Shown here: piece by piece, positions 23,195-33,232 of the stretch | Position numbering within the stretch: position 1 is the stretch's first letter | Layout of the letters: each line of letters opens with the position of its first letter | Assembly: GCA_030248295.1 (NCBI GenBank) | Contig: JASANH010000770.1 | Coordinates: 868,001 to 932,000, forward strand | Source: Mesodorylaimus sp. YZB2_4 | Lineage: Eukaryota > Nematoda > Enoplea > Dorylaimida > Dorylaimidae | Length of the DNA stretch: 64,000 nt | Direction: 5' to 3' | Program-made: the position numbers and the translations under genes | Notes under the pieces: generated by a model | The model's input: the letters and a program-made list of their open reading frames with translations, nothing else | Databases searched by the model: none | What the model was told of the DNA's origin: nothing

Positions 23195-24130
23195 TATCTA
23201 GATTTGGTCAGAATGCTGTCTGAAAAAATCAAGTTGATTTTGTTTTCTTCCCATTTTCATGCACATAATGCAAATATAAGAAACTGAAATAAATAATCCG
23301 ATTTGTTCAACGTAAGCTTTGCGTCAATTACCTCACTTACTTCAATATGACCCCCGTCACTCCACCAGGCTCCTCACACACGGGTCTAGTATAACACGTT
23401 TTTGAGCATTTTAGGATCGCGTACCAAACGTTGACCCATGTAGTGCGGTCACAATGCCGTAACATACGCTTATTCATAAAAGAAATGCAAAAGATGGTTA
23501 CATCAAGGACTTGGCTCTCTCACGATCAGTAATGTAGGTTATTTCCGCAAAAATATGAATGAGGGTCAGTTTTGTAGGACAAAAAGAGTCAAGAGTAAAT
23601 TAAAGCATAATTTCAGGCATTTTGATTTATCAGTTTATGAACTCACAATCAGTGGCATGGGAGTCACGGAAATAAAAAAAATTTTATAACGTTACTGGAA
23701 TGAACTGTATACGAAATCTTAATCTTTATAATCTGAGCCAGTTGCGGCCACATATTTGGTCTTTCAGACAAATGCAAATTTGTTCTCAAATTTAAAAAAA
23801 ACCTAGCTCACATAATAATACATTTCTACTTTCAAAAATGTAACATTTCAATTTGCTTCTACGTAAATAAGATTACAGGCGCGCCCTTGTTAATTGCTCA
23901 GCTAATGATTAGGGCCGAACTGATGAAATATAAAATCAAAAAAGGTATTGTGTGGGCTTCTTCTTCTTTCGCATCAGAGGCACCGACGGACATCTAATCG
24001 ATGACCCTAACAATAAATGAATAGACAGTAAAGATACGAAAGGCAGATGTTTCGCCGCTTTCTCATTTTTCTTTGCAACGTATCCCCTGTCATTTTGCGA
24101 TCATACCGTCCCGCTGTCGCATTTCTAGCT
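23195..24130. other. A/T-rich intergenic upstream of receptor D
   Basis: A/T-rich with no open frame of note. It presumably holds the promoter of the receptor at 24137, but I see no definite motif. Confidence 0.5.
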
Positions 24131-24136
24131 GTACAA

Positions 24137-25470
24137 ATGGACAATAAAACAGTCGGCGATCTGTCCAGCTTTTCCGTGTCGGCAACACCATCCATGACGG
24201 ATACCATTGTGGGCTCAGTGTACATCACCTGGGCAACAATTATCATTGGCTTACATATTATTTGTTCATATCTAATGTGCACCGACGAGGAAATGAAGAG
24301 CCCCACGTACTATTTCATGATCAATATGAGCGTGGCCGACTGCATCGAGTTGGCCGCAGTGGGAATTTATGCCGGCCTGGTTATCTTGACCAAATTCGAG
24401 AACGACATGCTGGCCCGATTTGCTGCATTTATTTGTATCTCGGCGTGGTACACCACCTGTGTACTTTTCGTGCTGATAGCATTCAGCCGGTGGATAGCTT
24501 TGACAAAACCACATATTGCGGACCATGTATTTAGGTGAGTTTGAAAATTGGTTGTGTGAGGCCATTCACAACTCTTGAGTCCCATCTCAAAAAGTATAAC
24601 CTGCGGTCGGGCCAGATAGAAATGATACTGCCCTTCACTCACACCTCATCTCTCCCTATACCTCGGGGTAAAACTGATACGTTAAATTAGGTTGACTGTG
24701 TTTTTTGCTACCACCAAAACTTCCTTTCATGTGGGTCTATGTACATATCAGCAAAAATAATAATAGATACTTCAGCACTAAACCGCCAGGAACATTCGAA
24801 ATCCTGCAAGTCCCTCATTCAGAGCCCCAGCTCGGCCCCCTTTGCGGTCTCTTGGGCGACGTTGCATTAGGCACCAAGGATCTCTCCTTTTGCTGGTGCC
24901 AAATGGAGTATGTTCTGTTTTAGGAAACCTGTTCTGTGGTCCTTGCAAGCAGGCTCGTGGTTGCTGATGGGCGTAATCTGCTTCTACGGCGATGTGCTGT
25001 ATCCCCCTGGTCCCATGTTCCCCTTCTTGCCGGCCTTCTACACTTGGGATTTCGACACGAATATTAAACTAGGTAACTATTTTTCGTGGATAAACTTGTT
25101 TTTCAACACGTTGTGCAGCGTGCTGGACGTTGGTTTTAATGTTTTATCTTTGATTTGGGTTCACCAAACACGCAAGCAAATCATGAGTGTTGCAACAGCG
25201 GCAAATAGGCGCAGAGAAATCAAATTATTGGTGCAGTGCTTGATTATAAGCGGTGTGTTCACGTGTGCACATATCTTTTTCACCACCATGTCTGCTTTGA
25301 ATTATTACACAGTCGCTGTTACTCTGTGCATTCAGACATTTTGGACCACGAATCATTCTGTGAACCCTATCGTCTATTTAGGAGTAAGCACTAGGCTGAG
25401 AAAAAGATTTATGAAAATTTTTTTATCTTGCAAGAAATCAAATCGTGTGTCTGCAGCGGCTGATAATTAG
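24137..25470 (+). CDS. SRT-like seven-transmembrane chemoreceptor (gene D), 2 exons
   Basis: Exons 24137-24534 and 24924-25470 (TTTAG|GTGAGT ... TTTTAG|G) give 314 residues with the family's split arginine codon. The start is MDNKTVGD. An upstream in-frame Met at 24047 adds a non-conserved stretch and was rejected. TM2, the FSRWIALTKPH motif, the YPPGPMFPFLPAFYTWDF loop and NHSVNPIVYLGVSTRLR are intact. Exon 1 is closest to gene C and exon 2 closest to gene B. This mosaic pattern could reflect gene conversion or unequal exchange between array members. Likely a functional sensory receptor; ligand unknown. Confidence 0.9.
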
Positions 25471-25474
25471 TGCA

Positions 25475-26190
25475 GCACTTTTAACGATTTGTGTCCTGGC
25501 AAACATGCTCAGCTGCTTATTGAAAGTTATATATTTTCTGTAAAGGGAAATAGGTACTGTGCCTAGAAGTGGTGTATGGAATGTACATATGCTTGAAAAC
25601 ATAAACCCCAAAAGTGTACTGTTCTATGTCGTCAGTCAAATCTGCCTCTTCAACTCACAATGATTTCGTCTTTTGACACATGCTTCACTTTTCTTATTTG
25701 ACGTAAGCTTCGTAGCGTCGTAATGAAAGCTAAAGCTAAACGAGCTTTTTGATCAAGTCAGCAAAAAATCAATGATTTCAGTCGACACCATTATCGGGAA
25801 GGGCGTTGGAGAAAACGAGGACATTGTCATTGTCCCAGCAGGACGACTGGCTTGGCAAACTTTGCAGGTGGCACCTAATTAAAACCTCTTCGTGAACTAT
25901 AGACCTAATTGCCAATTAAAACTGGCCATGCAGGTGACTTCGACTTTTTTTCGAACTCTATACTGGCGAGTTAGTGAATGCCTTATTTCTTTATAAAGCT
26001 TTTTTTTTAAGCTAGGACACCCTGCAACAAAATGTTGTTTCATATGAAACTCATTTTTATATTATATTGAATATTGCAACATTGAATGGACTTTGAACCA
26101 TCGAGGGATCCTTGCTATTGCGACACGCGGAGCTGGATAAAAAAAAAGATACAGTATGTAGAAAGCTGTGTTGGCATGCTCTCATGGCTA
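25475..26190. other. intergenic, no gene seen
   Basis: 3' side of receptor D, A/T-rich. No supportable frame. Confidence 0.5.
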
Positions 26191-26192
26191 TT

Positions 26193-27322
26193 TAAGTATT
26201 CTAAGGCTCCTCGAACGCCTCTAAAACCGGTTCAGCATGCTTGGACGGGTTGAGCATTACGCTGGAATGCTAAAAAATGGACCGGAAAGGCCTCTATTTT
26301 TAAAGATATCGCAAAAATAGTCTTGGCAAAGCACTTTTGAGCAGCCAAGGAGCTGACGTCGACATTTCGCTTCACTTCCAAAAAATGGGCAAGCCAGTTT
26401 AAGCTGCTCTTACCGCTTGCCTTTGGCAGTCACAACTAAGCTTAAGAAACTTCGTAACGAAGCAGGGCAGCTACTCAAGCATTTCAACTTCCCCCTTCTC
26501 AATCTTTCTTGTTCCATGCTTCTTCTCTCTCGCGCTAGCGCCCACCTCATTGCAATGCTGGCGGAAGAATATCTGTGACGCGCTAAATTTATAACACGAA
26601 CACGAACGTACTGTACGCGAATGTTTTCTTGCCGATCAAAAAGTGCCTTTTGTAAAAAAAACCTACAAATAAATTGCTTGTTGCATGATGAATAACTGAG
26701 GGTCTAACCTCAACCGCTGTTTTGCTTTCTTCGAACATTGTCTTTCTCAGTCCCTCCCTGAAGCCTCACTGTGATTACGGATGCGACATCACACACTGAC
26801 AAAATGTAATAGTTAGTTTACAGTATGAGTGAAAGCGCTTTTTTCGCAGATTGTGCGCCATGCCAGAAAAAGTAGAATGTCAGGGTACCTTCGAGAGGCA
26901 GGTAAGCTGTAAAACTTTTACTCCTGTATAGAGTCGAACCTGGGTCACTTAGCTTTGAAATCCGGCTCTCTACCAAGGGGGCCTCCTCTCCGCGTGTGGG
27001 CCTACGGCTGTGGGCGACAATAACCGCCAGTTGTTACTATAAATCCATTTCGCAAGTCAAACAGCCCTGTACCAGAGCATCGCAACAAGTGCGTCAAATT
27101 TTAACTGATTTGCCCATTTTTTGGAAGTGAAGCGAAACGACGACGTCAGCTCCTTGGTTATGCTGCTCAAAAGTGCTTTGCAATGACTATTTTTGCGATA
27201 TCTTTTAAAATAGAGGCCTTTCTGGTCCATTTTTTAGCATTCAACCGTAATGCTCGACCCGTCCGAGCATGCTGAACCGGTTTTATAGGCGTTCGAGGAG
27301 CCTTATAGCCATGCATGTTCTA
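26193..27322. mobile_element. fold-back element with ~210-bp inverted repeats
   Basis: The left arm (about 26193-26405) and the right arm (about 27105-27322) are inverted copies. Matching words run in reverse order, such as CACTTCCAAAAAATGGGCAA against TTGCCCATTTTTTGGAAGTG, GGAGCTGACGTCG against CGACGTCAGCTCC, and GGCTCCTCGAACGCC against GGCGTTCGAGGAGCC. About 700 bases lie between the arms, with no transposase frame. It resembles a non-autonomous DNA element of the fold-back or MITE kind. A tRNA-like patch lies inside at 26930-26995. Target duplication could not be defined. Confidence 0.8.
26930..26995 (-). other. tRNA-like remnant inside the fold-back element
   Basis: Read on the minus strand there is a TTGGTAGAGAGCC D-arm-like block, a TTTCAAA loop and CAGGTTCGACTC, a B-box-like T arm. 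Stems do not close into a proper cloverleaf, so it is not a functional tRNA. It may be the Pol III head of an old SINE. Confidence 0.4.
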
Positions 27323-27952
27323 ATACTCAAGCTCATTGCACCGAAAGATGTCGTTCAAGCATACGACATGGCAAGAGCGTTCACGAAATTGGTTGTTTTG
27401 TTTTGAAAAAGTAGTTTTCTAGAAACTTAAGACATAACTTTTAGTGAAAGCATTTCGCTCATAGAGTCTAGACGACCAAATTTTCTTAGCAGACAAGAAT
27501 ATTTCCAAGAAAACAAACTCGTGTAAAATCAAACTGTTGCGACTAAAAGCCAAAAATTTTGATCAGCATAAACACCGGTGTTCTTGGAGCCAGTGCGTGT
27601 CTGAGACGACTAGACTTGTGATCAATGTTAAAAGAGAAAAAGTGATTGAATACACCAACTGAGCCTCTTAATCAGCCATTGATATATTATATGACAGTTG
27701 TTACAGCGAGACGATGCCTGCGTGTATATAAGGCAGATTGCATCATGGCCAAAACACTGGAGGTTGCTGTTAGACAGGCGGTCAGTTTTCGAAAAGCAGA
27801 CGGTTCTGGAGGTGAGCGTTTTATTTTCTTGGGTTCTCTAAAGACCTTTCGAATAAATTCCATAGCCTGAGGGTAGACCAGCAGCAGGTGTGCCAAAAAC
27901 GCACAATAAGAGTATACAGGATGGAAATTCATTCTTTCAGGGAAGCCCCACA

Positions 27953-30579
27953 ATGGTGCAGGCCAAGAACCATATTCTTGTGCTGGTTGCAGTTTGCGTC
28001 ACGTGCTGCTTCGTTAAAGGAGAAGGATCTGCGAAAAGAGGAGGTAAGGCTCATCTTAATTGAAATTATGAAGCTTTTTCTGTATTCTTACCTCATAACA
28101 TCAAATTCTGAAGGCAACCATGATAAGAGCCGCTTCCCTAACACTTGCCTGCGTGAGACACTGTATGTCGCAGTGCTGAGAGTCTCTATGATACAAGAGT
28201 GGATTCCAGCAGAGCACGGTGGATTGGTAATCAAGGGGCAGGGGTTGATTAAGATCAAGGCTCAAGTCTTCTGTGTGTTTTGTGTGTATTGATATGAAAA
28301 TTATCACCTCTTTCAAGTCTAACTTTTAAGAGCGGGATTTTGCCATCAGCTAATGGACATCAGAGAGTTGTCACACAAAGAAACATAATATCAAATGATT
28401 TTTTGTTTTGTTGTTTTTAATTTTTTGGATTGGGCCCCAGTTCCCTACGGGCCTTCCAACCCGTTTTGCCTGTAGCCGGCCAGCAGTCATGATATGATAA
28501 GCGACGCCGTGAGGAGACCAGCTCTCACGGCAGCTTCCCTGTGTGTCTCCACCAGGAGCACCTCCACACGAGGACATCCTGTGCCAGCACCCGCGTCCCA
28601 GGATGATGCTGGGCGAGAAGGGCGTTCCTTCCCGACTGGCGTTCGAGGACCAGTTTCCTGATTCTTTACTCGTTCGGCGTCCGCCACTTGACCGTGTGAG
28701 TCGCCCAGAGTCAGATGTGCAAGGCCAGCGACGGACTTGCTAAACTGCCGTCGAAGACTGGTTCCCACTCTGAGAACGGGCTTACTAAACTGCCGCCCTC
28801 AGCAGGAACAGAACTGCGGCCACCCAGTCAGGGTTGCTGGCCCAAGCAACGCGGGACCAACGCCTTAACCAACTGAGCCACCGCGGCTCGTACATTATAG
28901 CAAATGATTGTTTTCAACAGAAGCTAGTTGATAGCTGATATGTATCATATAGTTTTTCAAATTTTCAAACCCCTTGGGAAGATATGAAGGTGATAATGTG
29001 ATGCAAGGTTAGGCTATATAAACCATCCCGGACCATTCCATACCATTTCAGCAGAAAAAGCCCAAATATACGAGAAAGAGTCCAGGGCTTTGGATTAAAC
29101 CATCTGGGATGTAGACGGGCATTTGACAGCGGCTGCTCTGCTACTGCATCACCAAATCATGTTGTAGGCATGAAAGATTTCTAAACCTTTTACTTCGGCA
29201 CCTGCTGGCTGCATATGCAAACAGAACGCTTTATAGAGGGATGCTAGACGAGGAATCCAAAGATTTCAGAAACTGAATCATGCTTGGCATATCGACTGCC
29301 TGATTGTCCAAGTTGCTCTGGCCATTTATACCATCTGGACCACATTGCTAACTGGTGCTTTGTGCTAATTGCGGCCATGTTTTAAAAGCTGTGCATTGCA
29401 CAATGCAGAGTATAAAACAGTTGCGAGCCAGGAGCACATGCTTTCCATGTTCATTCTGGGTCATTTATGTTTTGTGTCACAGACGTCCCAGAGCCCTTGG
29501 CTGATGGTCGTCTCATCACGTCACCATCGCACCTCGTTGGTACTCTGGCTCAATTGAAGCTGATCGCTGGCTACGCATCCAATGCTACGCTAACTCCTCC
29601 AGCAGACGGTTTCAAATATGTCCAGTGCTCTGTCTCGTACGGCACCTGGATCCTTCAAATCCAGGCCGAGACTGAACGCGCTCTCTCCAAGGCGACTGCG
29701 AATCGTCGACGTGTGCGCACTGAGTTGGAAGCAGTCAAACAGGCACTTTACGGCCTTCTGGGAGTTCGCGACACCGAAAAACAAATGTCAACTCACGAAA
29801 GACGTCAATCAATAATTCGATACAATGATGAAATTACTGAAAATCTCCGAAAAGCTACTCAAGGCATTTCGAGTGCTCAAACGGCCCTAAATCCACCGAG
29901 ATTAATGTTGGAGGAAATGGAAAATGCCTTGCCAGCTGCAGAGGTCAATTCTTTGGACGACATGTATTGTCAGGACAAACCAATTCCAGTCGGCGCTATG
30001 AGCAGCCGCCATCGTAACAAAGCCATCGCTTTGTTGAAACAAGCCCGTCGTAATTGGGCATTCGTGATCGATTTGCACAGATTCCTCCAATCGCGCATAT
30101 CGAGAGATATCGAGCAGGGAGAGCGGGCGTTGCTTCAGCATCGAATCGATAGTTTCCTCAAAGACGAACGATCAGTAGCGCGCGAATTCCAATTGAGCAT
30201 AGCTCCAATTGTTCAGCGTATGTTGAAGGTAAGCTGATGTGAGTCTGTGCCACTGGTCACCATGGTTCCAGACACAGGGTGGACGCAAAGTCTCGCAAGA
30301 GATTATATCTTAGGTATGCTACATGTGCAAACAGGTCATAAACAGGCAAGGAAATTCCAGTTAGGCTCTTATGCTGATACCTTTCAGCACATTTCGGTCG
30401 TCAAAGCTGTGGAAGACGCATGTGCGGTTCAGAATCTGTCTCAGCGCTATGCCAAAATGCCCATAATCAGTGCTCGTCGCAATGATACCGAAATTTGTCG
30501 AGAATATAACAAAATGGCTGGAGAAACCATGACTTTTAATTTGAAAGCTCGAGAAACACTGAGCAAAAGCGTTGAGTAG
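27953..30579 (+). CDS. secreted helical protein of unknown function, 3 exons
   Basis: Exons are 27953-28043, 29483-30228 and 30388-30579. Donors are GAG|GTAAGG and AAG|GTAAGC; acceptors are GTCACAG and TTTCAG. Phases fit exactly (one base carried over intron 1, none over intron 2). The 342-residue product starts with MVQAKNHILVLVAVCVTCC, a clear signal peptide. The rest is mostly charged and helical, with heptad-like stretches around ETERALSKATANRRR and DEITENLRKATQG. Only a few cysteines are present. No family is recognised. Intron 1 is 1.4 kb and holds a minus-oriented SINE. I joined the leader exon on phase and signal-peptide grounds; RNA data could move it. Probably an extracellular or secretory-pathway protein. 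Confidence 0.7.
28402..28890 (-). mobile_element. tRNA-derived SINE-like repeat, copy 3 (fullest)
   Basis: Read on the minus strand the head is GCCGCGGTGGCTCAGTTGG followed by TTAAGGCG. This is a clear tRNA 5' half with an A box. A body follows with two internal near-repeats of GGCAGTTTAGYAAG(C/T)CCGT, then the segment shared with copies 1 and 2 (GGAGGTGCTCC, GCTGCCGTGAGAGCTGG, ACAGGCAAAACGGG). It ends in an A-rich tail. It lies in intron 1 of the secreted-protein gene, antisense to it. Confidence 0.75.
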
Positions 30580-30584
30580 CGTGT

Positions 30585-31285
30585 CCCGTATTTTGTGCCC
30601 TTTCGATTCGAAATGAGCACTTCCTATCATGCTCTGCTTCATACAGTACTTGTACGTCCAAATGTTATTTATCGTCCATATGAGTGGTTACTGCGCGTTT
30701 TTTACTTTTGTTCCTAGTAAATTAAAAGAAAGCAGTAAAAGCTGGTTATGTCTATATGCGAATAAAGGTTTTACCCAAGGGGCCGGCCCACGTGAGAGGC
30801 TAGATTCGACAGGTGATAGAAGTGATGACTTATGGCAAGGTTTCTAAAGGGTTACTCAATGCGTATGAGTGAAGCGGCCGATCGATATGTGCTTCAAAGG
30901 TTAACACCATATTGTGTATATTAGGCAAATATAGGCGAACGTGGCGGACGTGCTGGCAAATGTTTGTGGGAACAAACTGTCCCTGTTACATTAAAAATAC
31001 TTTTTGCCTTTCAATCAACCCGACTAAAGACCTTATACCTGAGGAGCCCAGTAAGTGGGAGGGTAATAGCCGCATAAATGAGGAAGGTTAGAAACGGTCA
31101 GGCACGCAGGTCCTCATGCGCCTTCCAAGTATATCTTTTTTCGAACAATCAGCTGATAACGGACACTGCAAAACGACAATTTTAGCGGGGCAACGCCTTC
31201 ACGGTTTTTTTAATCAGTCGACGCTTTCAATTTCGACTTATGCGTTAGGTCATGCTAAAGCAGGCAAAACGATGCCTCTGGGGCG
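30585..31285. other. intergenic, no gene seen
   Basis: 3' flank of the secreted protein. Short frames only; AATAAA occurs near 30760 and could be a poly(A) signal, but it is not decisive. Confidence 0.4.
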
Positions 31286-31287
31286 AG

Positions 31288-31398
31288 GACATCGTGGCCG
31301 AGCGGTCTAAGGCGCCAGACTCAAGCGAGAAGCTTGTGCTTAGCACTGAGTGTTCTGGTCTGTGTATACAGGCGTGGGTTCGAATCCCATCGACGTCA
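31288..31398 (+). tRNA. tRNA-Leu(CAA) with 27-nt intron
   Basis: The acceptor stem GACATCG/CGACGTC has one A-C mismatch. D arm GGCC-GAGCGGTCTAAGGC, anticodon stem CCAGA/TCTGG and a T arm GTGGG/CCCAT with loop TTCGAAT follow. The anticodon loop CTCAAG gives CAA. A 27-nt intron (31326-31352) follows position 37, and tRNA-Leu(CAA) is a tRNA that commonly has an intron in animals. A long variable arm is present, as expected for leucine. Confidence 0.9.
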
Positions 31399-31573
31399 CA
31401 GATTTTGCCCGTTTTTACTAATGATTTCGGTTGAACGTTCCACATGTGTGTATGTATGTTGATGCTAACGTAGAAACTTTTGTTGTTTGCATACTGTACA
31501 CCGTAAACACACACAAAATTGAATCATTGAGTGCGATCATCTCACCACCAAAAACATTTGAACACTGATTTTG

Positions 31574-31668
31574 GCGAGAATTTCTTTTACACAGACCAGA
31601 ACACTGAGTGCCATGCACAAACCTACTCGCTTGAGTCTAACGCCTTGGACCGCTCGGCCACGATAACC
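31574..31668 (-). pseudogene. tRNA-Leu(CAA) pseudogene, T arm lost
   Basis: On the minus strand, TATCGTGGCCGAGCGGTC, GACTCAAGCGAG and GTGTTCTGGTCTGTGTA match the tRNA-Leu gene 200 bases away. After the variable arm the sequence departs and no T arm or 3' acceptor strand remains. The two form a large inverted pair, so the broken copy probably arose by local inverted duplication. Confidence 0.8.
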
Positions 31669-31679
31669 TTTGCCAACGA

Positions 31680-33225
31680 CACAAGATTCCCTGACTCGAC
31701 TTGACCTAGCGCCGTGTAGCCGTCTGCCGTGTTTCCTCGGGTTAAGTCACAGGTGGTTTATTCAAGCACGGCTTAGGTGGGCTTATTCGAGAGGGCATTG
31801 CCAAACATCATCAGTTTGCTCAACACACTGACTTGTACTGTAGACCTGATGTTGGTATACTGTAAGCGCAGAATATCACCTGATGAGAGCTTATCGAGTG
31901 CGCAAAACACTGTTTGGCTCCTATATAAGTCACATCTTTTGATCTCCGAAGCGGCAGTCACCCACCAATCACTTAGCTGTCAAACATTTTTACCCCATAA
32001 CTGTTGGAGTCGTAGAATATTCTCACCTTGCTTGTTATTCTATACTGATTCAATGCTAGTTGGTTCCTACTCGGTTTGCATTCCTCTTTGACACGTTCTT
32101 GGAAGCAAAGAGTTGAAATGAATGAATTTATAGTCTGTTTTCTAAGTTTCAAAATGTGAAAACTTGCGAAGAATGCCTAAGTAGAGAAGTGAACTCGGTT
32201 TCGAATTTCTTCAACGGTTAAGACTTCTAAACTTTTTCTTTGGCTTGAAGCTAGCGAACTTTTTATGGAAAGCGAATGGAGTAATTTTCTAGGAATGCTG
32301 AAGTGCTGGAATGCAGATGCAAAGTGCGGAAAAGGCTCTCGCTGGAAAAAGAAAAAAGACGCGTATTTTTGGCGCTGAGATACCAATATCTGTCTACTGG
32401 GTAGTTGGAAATGATACAGTACGACTGATTTCTTGTCCCAAAGAGAACCAGAATTTTTGCATCCTCTGTCAACTATCACAAGCAAGTGCCAACTTAATCG
32501 AGAGTGCATTCTTAAAAAAAAGTCAACTTCCGCAGTGCGCATTCCCACTGTTTAAAGATTTTTTTCGATACCCAATTCCGTTCTTGCGAAAAAGAAACCA
32601 GGAAAAAGCCAATCTCCAACACCTTGGCGTTTGTTTCTCAAAATCAGATTACCTCATCGATCCTTCGCCAGTCAGAGCGGAAGCAAGGATGGAGGAAAAA
32701 GAAGTTATTAGCGTGGGTTGGTTACGTGCATGGCTTGTACTGCCAATGCTTTCCACGCCGTCGACGCTGAGAGAGGCTAGCGTTCCACTTTTCTTTTAGC
32801 CACTGTGCGTTTTTCTAATTGTTAGAACAGTTGAATCGAGTCATCAAAAATCATCGAGCTGCCACGCGGACTTTGGAGTGCGCCTCGGCTTCTTTTCCTT
32901 TCTTCAAACACAAAAGATGCTTTGCACTTTGACGAGATCGACAAGCAAGCCTGGCTGCCATCTCTAACTGACTGAGTACGCGTCCATATTTTATGCACTG
33001 CCTGAGGATGAGTTCTTTGAACGACTAGCCTGCCATTAGTCGTCCGAGTATCGACGAGCGGTCCCAGCCCCCTTTTTGGCCCCCACCAGCAGACGAACCT
33101 CCGAAGTTCCTAATTGCCAGCGCGATTATCTTGTTATTCCCAAACATGCCTCCTGCCATCGGGTCGTGATCTTTGATTATCTTGATCAAACTGATCACAA
33201 AGCCGATTTTCATCACAAGAACGCA
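31680..33225. other. intergenic, upstream of the channel gene
   Basis: A plus frame of 162 codons at 32311-32799 has no domain or signal and is overlapped by other open frames. I treat it as chance. The promoter of the channel gene should lie at the right end; no motif is certain. Confidence 0.4.
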
Positions 33226-33232
33226 GATCAAA

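Noticed and set aside
22819..23201. Overlapping frames on both strands in the 22.8-23.2 kb G/C-rich block
   Set aside because: The block is the second SINE-like copy; open frames come from its G/C content.
26930..26995. Functional tRNA inside the fold-back element (TCA-like anticodon loop)
   Set aside because: The acceptor and anticodon stems do not pair properly, so it is only a relic.
28371..28768. Minus and plus frames in the 28.4-28.9 kb block
   Set aside because: They fall within the third SINE-like copy and are not conserved in the other two.
32311..32799. 162-codon plus frame
   Set aside because: No domain, signal peptide or splice sites, and other frames overlap it on both strands; composition explains it.
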